From assembly GCA_026706165.1 (NCBI GenBank), contig JAPOZF010000598.1, positions 1 to 5,584 of the forward strand: a stretch of 5,584 nt of DNA, read 5' to 3'. The translations under genes and the position numbers were made by a program. Below, piece by piece: positions 1 through 5,584 of the stretch. Position 1 is the first letter of the stretch; every line of letters begins with the position of its first letter. Under the pieces are notes generated by a model that searched no databases, was not told the DNA's origin, and saw only the letters and a program-made list of their open reading frames with translations. Source of the DNA: Gemmatimonadota bacterium. GTDB lineage: Bacteria; Latescibacterota; UBA2968; UBA8231.

Positions 1-19
1 GCCAACCGGGACCGGGGCA

Positions 20-1546
20 TTAGGTCCCCAGCTCCTCGACGCCCCCCCAGTCGCGCAGCTTGGTGAGCGCCTCGGTCCGCAGCGCCCTGGGCAAGAACCC
101 GGTCAGGCTGCCGGCCGCGCCCACGAGCCCGCGCCCCAGCGCCCAGGGCCCATGCCTGAGCAGGACCTCCCCGGGTTCCACTGTCCTTCCTCCCAGGCCG
201 ATCTCGCGGCCGGCGAACAGGGCGCGCGCGTCCGCCCACTCCAGGGCCAGCAGGCGGCGCTTCATCCCGTTACCCCAGAGGGTCGCCGCCTGGTGGGTGA
301 GGTAGGGATGGCCCTTGTGGATGCTGGCGGCCTTCATGCCGCTGCGCACGTAGAAGGGAAGATCCGCGAAGGCCTCCCAGGACCGGGGCCGCACCTGCAG
401 TTGCCTGGGCGCGGCCGTCAGGGTGCAGTCGCCGGGCAGGGGGGCGCGGAATCCCCAGCGCTCTTCGAGATTCTCGAGCAGGCTCCTGTCCGCGGTGGAT
501 GCAGGCGTGGGCTGGAGGACGCCCGTGTTCCCCTCGACCGCCTTCCATGCGGTCGCCCCGAGCTTGCGGACCCGGGCGACGCAGGCCCCTTCCGTGTGCT
601 GCCGGTGGGGCCAGACGCGCGCCATGCCGCGAAAACTGTCGGGGTAGCCCGAAGCCGCGTCCCTGGGGAGCGGGGGGCCGAGGTCCGGTTGCTCGACCGG
701 GGCCACCTCGGCCTGCTCCGGATAGGTGCGCAGCAGGGCGAGCAGGACCTCCTCGTTCTCCTCGGTGGACAGCGAGCAGGAGGAGTAGACCAGGGTCCCG
801 CCGGGCCGCAGCATGTGAAAGGCGGCCCGGGCGAGCCCGAGCTGCTGCCCGCTCTTGTTGGCGGCGTCTTCGGGGGACCAGTAACGCAGCACTCCCTCGT
901 CCTTGCGCAGGATCCCGTCGCCGCTGCAGGGAACGTCGAGCAGGACGCGGTCGAAGCAGTTGTGAAAGTAGCGGGCAAGCAGGGTTCCCGGGGCTTGTGT
1001 CAGGACGCAGTTGTGCACCCCGCAGCGCTCGAGATTCCCGGCCAGGGCGGCCAGACGGCGGCGGTTAGGCTCGTTGGCTACGAGCAGGCCGCCGTTCTCC
1101 ATGGCCGCGGCGATCTGGGTCGATTTGCCGCCGGGGGCGGCGGCGAGATCGAGGACGCGCTCTCCCGGTTGCGGGTCGAGGACGGCGACGGCGAGGGTCG
1201 CGGCCTTGGCCTGTATGTAAAAGCCGCCGAGGAGATGCTCGAGAGCCGTGCCGAGGCGGTCCTCGCTGCGGTCGAGGGCGAAGACGTCCGGCGACCAGGG
1301 AACCCCGCCGCCGATGGCGGCGCACGCCTTGCGCAGTTGCGGCGCCTGCGGCATCAGGGGGTTGACGCGGACCGAAGGGGGAGCGGGGAAGCTCATGTGA
1401 TCGAGGAAGGCGCCGCGCTCCCCCGGGTCGGGCAGGAGGCGGGAGAGGTGCTCGAGCAAAGCGGCGCGCACCTTCCCGGAGGGCGGTTCTTTGCGCCTTT
1501 CCAGGCCTGTGGCGAAATTCGACTCAGCCGCCGATACATCCCGCAT
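20..1546 (-). CDS. rsmF: RsmF-type (NOL1/NOP2/Sun) rRNA cytosine-C5 methyltransferase
   Basis: This is a SAM-dependent enzyme that makes 5-methylcytosine in RNA. RsmF proteins act on 16S rRNA, but the target here is inferred. The product is 508 residues, close to E. coli RsmF (about 480). An N-terminal RNA-binding segment (about 25-75) ends in SVRVNP. A FYIQ motif lies near 109-112. SAM motif I (LDLAAAPGGKST) is at 132-143. The motif IV loop DVPCSGDG has Cys207, and motif VI YSSCSLSTEENE carries the expected catalytic Cys257, so both active-site cysteines are present. The RVWPH...EG stretch near 310-320 ends the catalytic domain. A C-terminal region (about 360-508) follows, with SGMKAASIHKGHPYLTHQ and a PUA-like end, as in RsmF rather than RsmB. 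The ATG at 1546 has only a weak, distant GAGAGGG upstream. A GTG at 1471 would start right at the family's conserved N-terminus and is a real alternative. The frame stays open 302 codons further upstream, but that stretch is antisense to the next gene. It is divergent from the phosphoesterase gene. Confidence 0.93.
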   Translation of the reverse strand: MRDVSAAESNFATGLERRKEPPSGKVRAALLEHLSRLLPDPGERGAFLDHMSFPAPPSVRVNPLMPQAPQLRKACAAIGGGVPWSPDVFALDRSEDRLGTALEHLLGGFYIQAKAATLAVAVLDPQPGERVLDLAAAPGGKSTQIAAAMENGGLLVANEPNRRRLAALAGNLERCGVHNCVLTQAPGTLLARYFHNCFDRVLLDVPCSGDGILRKDEGVLRYWSPEDAANKSGQQLGLARAAFHMLRPGGTLVYSSCSLSTEENEEVLLALLRTYPEQAEVAPVEQPDLGPPLPRDAASGYPDSFRGMARVWPHRQHTEGACVARVRKLGATAWKAVEGNTGVLQPTPASTADRSLLENLEERWGFRAPLPGDCTLTAAPRQLQVRPRSWEAFADLPFYVRSGMKAASIHKGHPYLTHQAATLWGNGMKRRLLALEWADARALFAGREIGLGGRTVEPGEVLLRHGPWALGRGLVGAAGSLTGFLPRALRTEALTKLRDWGGVEELGT

Positions 1547-1572
1547 GCAACACCAGGACCCTCTCGATAACG

Positions 1573-1598
1573 ACCTTCCGGATCGCGCGCCGGAAGGT
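1573..1598. repeat. Perfect 9-bp inverted repeat in the divergent intergenic region
   Basis: The arms ACCTTCCGG (1573-1581) and CCGGAAGGT (1590-1598) are exact reverse complements separated by 8 bases (ATCGCGCG). In RNA the stem could gain one G-U pair at 1572/1599. No T-run follows on either strand, so it does not look like an intrinsic terminator. It lies about 31 bp before the phosphoesterase ribosome binding site and about 27 bp before the methyltransferase start. It could be a regulator operator, given the centre-to-centre arm spacing of 17 bp, or a 5'-UTR hairpin. No function can be assigned from sequence alone. Confidence 0.6.
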
Positions 1599-1628
1599 TC
1601 TGCCACCCCAATTTCGAAGCTGCTCCCC

Positions 1629-1632
1629 GAGG
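1629..1632 (+). promoter_or_regulatory. Ribosome binding site of the phosphoesterase gene
   Basis: GAGG, within GAGGCGG, ends 10 bases before the ATG at 1643. The spacing is slightly long but usable. It supports this ATG, which also places the SDLHLGD metal motif at the usual distance of about ten residues from the N-terminus. Confidence 0.55.
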
Positions 1633-1642
1633 CGGCAAACCG

Positions 1643-2317
1643 ATGACGGCATCGGTTTCCTACGTGGTAAGCGACCTCCACCTGGGAGACAGGCACTTCT
1701 GTCACACCCAGTTCCTCGCCTGGCTCGACGGGCTGCCCGGGGAAGCGGCGCTGATCCTCAACGGGGACATTGTCGACAACCCCGGCCAACGCCTCTGCGC
1801 CGAGCACGACAGCGTCCTGCGGCGCCTGGTCGCCGAGTCGCACAGCCGTCCGGTGGTCTGGGTGCGCGGCAATCACGACCGCGATTTCCAGCTGCCGGAC
1901 CCGGGGGGGATCCGCTTCGAGAACCAGTGGGAGATCGGGCGGCAGCTGCTGGTCGTACACGGCCACGACCTCGACGCGGTGATGCCCCGCCACCGCCTTT
2001 TCAAGGGACTCTTCAGGCTGTTTCACCGCGCCCTGGTTTTCGCCGGTCTTCCCGATGTCCACGTCGCCCGCTTCGCAAAGAAGTGGGGGTTCCTCTACGG
2101 CGTACTGAACGATCACGTGGCCGAAAAGGCGATCCGCAGGGCGGCTTCGAGCGGCCACCGCGCCGTCACCTGCGGCCATACCCACGCGGCAATGGAGGTG
2201 CAGCGGGAGGGCCGCCGCTATCTCAACACCGGGTCCTGGACCGAGGAGCCGCTCCATTTCCTGTCGGTCGTCGGCGAGCGCATCGCCCTCGAGGTATTCC
2301 CCGGGGCAACCCGGTAA
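1643..2317 (+). CDS. Calcineurin-like metallophosphoesterase, UDP-2,3-diacylglucosamine hydrolase-like
   Basis: This is a two-metal phosphoesterase of 224 residues. All blocks of the fold are present in order: SDLHLGD (Asp11, His13), NGDIVD (Asp42), GNHD (Asn77, His78), HGHD (His106, His108) and CGHTH (His179, His181), then YLNTGSWTEE near the end. The overall layout and length match the LpxH/LpxH2 (COG2908) group, which cleaves UDP-2,3-diacylglucosamine to lipid X in lipid A synthesis on the cytoplasmic face of the inner membrane. A basic, hydrophobic segment (about 117-151, with FKGLFRLFHRALVF) sits where LpxH has its substrate cap and membrane-contact helices. There is no signal peptide, so it is cytoplasmic or peripheral. 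It carries GNHD, whereas classical LpxH has GNRD, so it may be the LpxH2-type enzyme or a related esterase with another substrate. I therefore give no symbol. It is followed at once by the M23 peptidase gene, suggesting an envelope operon. Confidence 0.88.
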   Translation: MTASVSYVVSDLHLGDRHFCHTQFLAWLDGLPGEAALILNGDIVDNPGQRLCAEHDSVLRRLVAESHSRPVVWVRGNHDRDFQLPDPGGIRFENQWEIGRQLLVVHGHDLDAVMPRHRLFKGLFRLFHRALVFAGLPDVHVARFAKKWGFLYGVLNDHVAEKAIRRAASSGHRAVTCGHTHAAMEVQREGRRYLNTGSWTEEPLHFLSVVGERIALEVFPGATR

Positions 2318-2335
2318 CCCGGCCTTGCTTCTTTC

Positions 2336-2341
2336 AGGGAG
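2336..2341 (+). promoter_or_regulatory. Ribosome binding site that decides the M23 start
   Basis: AGGGAG lies 4 bases before a TTG at 2346. It is the only good Shine-Dalgarno-like sequence near the three in-frame TTG candidates (2325, 2346 and 2367); no ATG or GTG initiates the frame before the signal peptide. The spacing is slightly short. The codon at 2325 has no purine-rich stretch at a workable distance. Confidence 0.45.
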
Positions 2342-2345
2342 CCTG

Positions 2346-4751
2346 TTGGACAGCGGTTTCCGCACCTTGGCCCGGTGGCCGGCGGGATCCCGGCTGCGCG
2401 GCGGTTTCACCAGGGGTCTCCTCTCCTCTGTGGCGGTCCTTTTCGCCACCGGTTCCCGGTTGGCCGGCGCCGAGCCTGCCCTCCTGTGGCCCCTCGACCT
2501 CGATCCGGCTCTCTCCTCGAGCTTCGGCGAAACCCGCTCGACCGCGTTTCACGCCGGCATCGATCTGAAAACCTGGGGCCGGACCGGGTACGAGGTGCGG
2601 GCCGTCGCCTCGGGACACGTCACCCGCGTCCGCACCTCTCCCTGGGGGTTCGGCCGCGCGGTGTATCAGAAGCTTCGCGACGGCCGCATCGCCGTTTACG
2701 CCCACCTCGAGTCGTTCTCGCCGGCCCTGGCGCGAAGGGTGCGGGCGGCGCAGCAGAAAGCCGGCCGCTACACCGTCGATCTCTGGTTGAAGGAAGGAGA
2801 GCTCCCGGTCGCGCGCGGGGAGGTGATCGCCCGCAGCGGGGAAAGCGGAGCGGGACCGCCCCACCTGCACCTGGAGATCCGCAACGCCGGCAACGTCCCG
2901 GTCAATCCGCTGCTCCACGGCTACTCCGTAACCGACACGAAGGCGCCGACCCTGCAGCGGATCGCGCTGGTGCCGATGGACCACGCCAGCCGCGTGAACG
3001 GACGCCCCCACCCCGTTTCGCTGGAACTGCGCCCGGACGGAGCGGGGAAATTCTCCGCCCCCGGTCCGGTGAGGGTGCACGGAAGGATCGGGATCGCGGT
3101 CGAGGGGTACGACCGCGCCGACGCCGCGGCCAACAAGCTGGCCCCCCTCGGCAACCGCCTGCTCGTCGACGGGGTCGAGCGGTTTTCGGCGCGCTACGCT
3201 TCGGTCTCCTACTCAGACGGCTATCAGATGCGCCTCGATCGCTTCCGCATTCCTTCCGGAGGAGCCCTGCGCACCTATTTCAACCTCTTCCGACTTCCCG
3301 GGAACCGCCTGCCGTTCTACCGCCCGAAGGGGGAAGCTGCCGGGATACTGCTGTGCGGGGGAGAACGGGAAAGCGGTTCGGAGCCGGTTCTGGGGAAGGG
3401 GCCGCACCTGCTCGAAATCGAGTCGGTCGACGCGGCGGGCAACAGGGCCGCGGCGCGTTGCCGGCTGCTGGTCAATGCCGATCCGGCCATCATCAGCCCC
3501 CGACTCATCGTCGCGGATGGAAACCACGTCTTCGCCGAGATGGAGATCGCCGATGTCGATGACGACCGCGTTGCCGTTTCGCTCTCCCTGGTCGAAGGCG
3601 GAAAGGCGCGGCAGGTCGTGAGGCAGGAGGTCCGGGTCGGGCGGGGGCCCTACTCCTTCGCGCTGGAAGAGGGTGGTCCCGGGGCGGTCTGGGAGCTGGC
3701 CGCCAGCGATCCCGGCGGCGGCAGGGATTCGGTGATCCTGACCGCGGCGCCGTCCGCTTCGGCGCGGCTGACCGCCGGCCCGGTCCAGGCCCACGGGGAG
3801 TACGTCACCGTGGCCGTGAACAGCGACGCGCACCTGTCGGCGGCTCCGGCGGTCTCCCTGGAGATAATGAGAAGCGGCGCCTCCCGCGGCCCGGTTCCCG
3901 GCGTCGAGCAGGCGCTGCGCCTGCGGCAGGCGGGTCCTCGACAATTCGAGCTGACCGCGGACCTGCGCCCCCTGCGGGAAGCGGCGGCCGGGCTCATGGG
4001 TGCTCCGGGCCTTTTCGCAGGTCCCGTTCCGCTGCTGGTGGCCGCGCCTGCCCACCGCCCGTCGGCGCGGCTCGAGATCCCGGTGAATCTGCGCCCCGCG
4101 GTTCCGGGGGAAGCGGTGGAGCTGGCGTTCGCCGGGGGAGCGGTTTCCCTCCGCTTTGCGGCGACCAGCGCCTATGGACCTGTCTATCCCCAGGCCGCCC
4201 CGTTCGCCGCGACCGGAACGAAGGAGCTGGAAAGCACCGGCCCCGGTTATGCCCTCGGACCGGTGCTGGCAAGTTTCGACGGGCATGTCGAGGTGACCTT
4301 CCGTGTTCCCGGGGATGGGGGCGCGTCCGGCAAGCTCGCCCTGTACAGGCAGGGGAGAAAAGGGGGATGGGGGTTCGCGGGAAACCGGCTGAGCCGGGGA
4401 TCGACCCGGATCGGAGCCAGGGTGCGGCACCTCGGGCGGTTCGCCGTGCTCGCCGACGAAACCGCCCCGTCGATTTCGGGGTTGACCCCCCGGGGCGGGG
4501 CGGTGCTGGATCGCAGCCCGGGCCTGGTCTCGGCGAGGGTCGCCGACCACGGTTCGGGTATCGGCTCGGAAACCGACCTCGTCATGGAGCTGGACGGCGC
4601 CGGGGTGATTTTCGAATACGATCCGGAAGCGAGCGTGCTCCGTTACCGGCCCGGGGCGGACCTGCAGCCGGGGAGGCACGTGCTGCGGGTCGCCGCCCGA
4701 GACCGGTGCGGAAACGAGGCCGAGACGCGGGCGGAGTTCACCGTGCGCTGA
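2346..4751 (+). CDS. Exported M23 family zinc metallopeptidase with long Ig-like C-terminal region
   Basis: This is a predicted peptidoglycan endopeptidase of the lysostaphin/LytM type, about 801 residues from the TTG at 2346. A basic N-terminus precedes a hydrophobic stretch (LLSSVAVLFATG) and a signal peptidase I-like AGA site near residue 42, so it should act in the periplasm or at the surface. The M23 domain (about 45-190) is complete: HAGID supplies Zn ligands His69 and Asp73, HLH supplies ligand His175 and catalytic His173, and AHLESF has His120. About 25-30 extra residues sit between AHLESF and VARGEVIARSGESG compared with short LytM domains. The conserved-looking tail continues with NPLLHGYSVTD and KAPTLQRIAL. 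The next 600 or so residues are beta-rich, with GPHLLEIESVDAAGN (about 352-366) and a last Ig-like module (about 706-801) ending HVLRVAARDRCGNEAE. It follows the phosphoesterase by 28 bp (7 bp if the TTG at 2325 is used), so the two are likely co-transcribed. It could be an active hydrolase or a cell-wall enzyme guided by its C-terminal modules. The catalytic call is firm and the C-terminal role unknown. Confidence 0.87.
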   Translation: MDSGFRTLARWPAGSRLRGGFTRGLLSSVAVLFATGSRLAGAEPALLWPLDLDPALSSSFGETRSTAFHAGIDLKTWGRTGYEVRAVASGHVTRVRTSPWGFGRAVYQKLRDGRIAVYAHLESFSPALARRVRAAQQKAGRYTVDLWLKEGELPVARGEVIARSGESGAGPPHLHLEIRNAGNVPVNPLLHGYSVTDTKAPTLQRIALVPMDHASRVNGRPHPVSLELRPDGAGKFSAPGPVRVHGRIGIAVEGYDRADAAANKLAPLGNRLLVDGVERFSARYASVSYSDGYQMRLDRFRIPSGGALRTYFNLFRLPGNRLPFYRPKGEAAGILLCGGERESGSEPVLGKGPHLLEIESVDAAGNRAAARCRLLVNADPAIISPRLIVADGNHVFAEMEIADVDDDRVAVSLSLVEGGKARQVVRQEVRVGRGPYSFALEEGGPGAVWELAASDPGGGRDSVILTAAPSASARLTAGPVQAHGEYVTVAVNSDAHLSAAPAVSLEIMRSGASRGPVPGVEQALRLRQAGPRQFELTADLRPLREAAAGLMGAPGLFAGPVPLLVAAPAHRPSARLEIPVNLRPAVPGEAVELAFAGGAVSLRFAATSAYGPVYPQAAPFAATGTKELESTGPGYALGPVLASFDGHVEVTFRVPGDGGASGKLALYRQGRKGGWGFAGNRLSRGSTRIGARVRHLGRFAVLADETAPSISGLTPRGGAVLDRSPGLVSARVADHGSGIGSETDLVMELDGAGVIFEYDPEASVLRYRPGADLQPGRHVLRVAARDRCGNEAETRAEFTVR

Positions 4752-4823
4752 GGCATGCGGCCCCGCTGATCAGTCGCGGAGGTCTGACGTTTCCGGTGGA
4801 GTCCGGGACACCAGGGGCGTTTC
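4752..4823. other. Convergent intergenic gap without a recognisable terminator
   Basis: This 72-bp gap lies between the M23 stop and the Mrp stop on the opposite strand, so transcription from both sides ends here. I see an 8-bp palindrome CTGATCAG (4766-4773) but no stable GC stem followed by a T-run on either strand. Termination may be Rho-dependent or occur inside the neighbouring genes; this is inference. Confidence 0.4.
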
Positions 4824-5584
4824 TCAGCCGGCGCCGGGGGGGGCGGCAAGGCGCTTCCTGAGCGACCGCGCCGTCTCCCGGAACAGCTCGCTTGAAGGGT
4901 CGCTGCCGTACGCGGCGGCGAACGGTGTCCCTTCATCGGCGCACCGGCCGATCCGGGGATCCAGAGGCAATTGCGCCAACAGGTCGATGCCGAAGGTCCC
5001 GGCGAGCTTCCTGCCGCCTCCCTCCCCGAACAGGTTGGCGCGGTGGCCGCAGCGATCGCAGGCGAACTCGCACATGTTCTCGATGAGTCCTAGCAGGGGA
5101 ACGTCGGTCTGGCGAAACATCACTACCCCGCGGCGCACGTCCTCCAAGGCGATCTCGGAAGGGGTGGTGACGATGACGGCACCGGTGAGCGGGGCGGACT
5201 GGGTCAGGGTGATCTGCACGTCCCCGGTGCCCGGCGGGAGGTCGAGCAGCATGACGTCGATATCCCCCCAGTCGACCTGGAACAGGAACTGGTTCATCAT
5301 TTTCGCCAGCATCGGGCCGCGCCAGATCACGGGAACCCCGGGATCGATCAGCATTCCCATGGAAATGACCTTGATCCCGTGGGCCGTGAGGGGTCTGATC
5401 CGGTTGCTCCCGGGATCGACGGCCGGCCGGCCTTCCAGACCGAGCATTCCCGGGACGTTGGGGCCGTAGATGTCGGAGTCGATCAGCCCGACCGCGGCTC
5501 CATCGGCGGCCATCGAAACGGCGAGGTTGGCGGCGATCGTCGACTTGCCGACGCCCCCCTTGCCGCTCGAAACCGCGACCATCT
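4824..5584 (-). CDS. mrp: Mrp/NBP35-type P-loop ATPase, Fe-S cluster carrier (5' end outside window)
   Basis: This cytoplasmic MinD-like ATPase belongs to the Mrp/ApbC/NBP35 family, whose members bind and transfer Fe-S clusters. The visible part is 252 codons plus two bases. It begins with the deviant Walker A motif GKGGVGKST, then IDSDIYGPNVPGML, a RGPM segment, Walker B-like LLDLPPGTGD (about 112-121 of the visible part), TTPSEIALEDVRRG and the paired cysteines ACDRC (175 and 178). The CxxC pair is the family's cluster-bridging site in the dimer. Most Mrp proteins read CPxC after an NMSYF-like stretch; here it is NMCEF followed by CDRC, with one extra cysteine at 171. The Met codon at 5580-5582 sits directly before the Walker A strand, where Mrp proteins normally have more sequence. 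It is therefore probably internal, and the true start, with or without an N-terminal MIP18-like domain, lies beyond the edge. The C-terminus appears complete. It converges on the M23 gene. Confidence 0.92.
   Translation of the reverse strand, partial: MVAVSSGKGGVGKSTIAANLAVSMAADGAAVGLIDSDIYGPNVPGMLGLEGRPAVDPGSNRIRPLTAHGIKVISMGMLIDPGVPVIWRGPMLAKMMNQFLFQVDWGDIDVMLLDLPPGTGDVQITLTQSAPLTGAVIVTTPSEIALEDVRRGVVMFRQTDVPLLGLIENMCEFACDRCGHRANLFGEGGGRKLAGTFGIDLLAQLPLDPRIGRCADEGTPFAAAYGSDPSSELFRETARSLRKRLAAPPGAG

Larger units (their letters stand above)
1547..1642. promoter_or_regulatory. Divergent intergenic region, presumed promoters for both flanking genes
   Basis: This 96-bp gap separates the minus-strand methyltransferase start from the plus-strand phosphoesterase start, so promoters for both directions should lie here or just inside the flanking genes. 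I see no confident -35/-10 pair on either strand. A near-match to a sigma-54 box on the minus strand fails at the -12 element. The clear content is the inverted repeat at 1573-1598 and a ribosome binding site at 1629-1632. If the methyltransferase really starts at 1471, the region would be 171 bp. The promoter role is inferred from gene orientation only. Confidence 0.4.

Noticed and set aside
152..1570. A 472-codon open frame on the plus strand opposite the methyltransferase
   Set aside because: It is a mirror of the real gene with no motif or domain that I recognise; such shadows are expected at this GC content.
1587..1612. A sigma-54-like box (TGGCAG then TTCC-like) on the minus strand of the divergent gap
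   Set aside because: The -24 half is fair but the expected TTGC at the right spacing is absent, and the match overlaps one arm of the inverted repeat.
1547..2449. A 302-codon open extension upstream of the methyltransferase, in frame with it on the minus strand
   Set aside because: It lies antisense to the well-supported phosphoesterase gene, has low-complexity composition without recognisable motifs, and the methyltransferase family begins near residue 302-330 of this frame. GC-rich codon bias explains the lack of stops.
2375..3562. A 395-codon plus-strand frame overlapping the M23 gene
   Set aside because: It is an Arg/Pro/Gly-rich alternative frame of the same DNA, with no start context and no motifs.
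3213..4679. A 488-codon minus-strand frame opposite the M23 gene
   Set aside because: It is rich in Arg, Gly and Pro with no domain features, while the plus strand encodes an intact M23 peptidase with catalytic residues.
4752..4823. A possible bidirectional terminator between the convergent genes
   Set aside because: Only 4-bp GC stems (GGTG with CACC) and a short palindrome can be formed, with no T-run on either strand.
1..5584. Mobile element, CRISPR array, tRNA or rRNA
   Set aside because: I saw no repeated spacer-like units, transposase motifs, terminal inverted repeats or tRNA arms when reading both strands; all but about 190 bases are taken up by four real genes.

Overview
The window comes from a high-GC Gram-negative bacterium. 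By eye, third codon positions are almost all G or C, and long spurious open frames lie opposite every real gene. A lipid A-type phosphoesterase next to a secreted M23 peptidase points to an outer membrane. The gene set and protein style suggest a delta-proteobacterial lineage such as Desulfuromonadales, but this is an impression from the proteins and was not tested by any search. The window is densely coding, with short gaps and no RNA genes, mobile elements, CRISPR arrays or phage genes that I can see.

Layout. (1) Positions 20-1546, minus strand: an RsmF-type RNA cytosine-C5 methyltransferase with an intact two-cysteine active site and the RsmF-type C-terminal region. (2) Positions 1547-1642: a 96-bp divergent intergenic region holding a perfect 9-bp inverted repeat. 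(3) Positions 1643-2317, plus strand: a calcineurin-fold metallophosphoesterase of the UDP-2,3-diacylglucosamine hydrolase-like group (COG2908 type). (4) About 2346-4751, plus strand, starting just after the previous stop: an exported M23 zinc endopeptidase of about 800 residues. A complete catalytic domain is followed by roughly 600 residues that read as beta-rich, Ig-like modules. (5) Positions 4752-4823: a short convergent gap. (6) Positions 4824-5584, minus strand, running off the window edge: an Mrp/NBP35-type P-loop ATPase thought to carry Fe-S clusters.

How the genes fit together. The phosphoesterase and the M23 peptidase are almost certainly co-transcribed and form a plausible cell-envelope pair, one acting on a lipid A precursor or a similar phospho-substrate and one on peptidoglycan. 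The methyltransferase (ribosome modification) and the Mrp ATPase (Fe-S metabolism) are housekeeping genes facing other ways, with no evident functional link to the pair.

I found no convincing new biological system. The items most worth a second look are the large uncharacterised C-terminal part of the M23 protein and its insertion-bearing catalytic domain, the intergenic dyad, and the non-canonical features of the LpxH-like enzyme.
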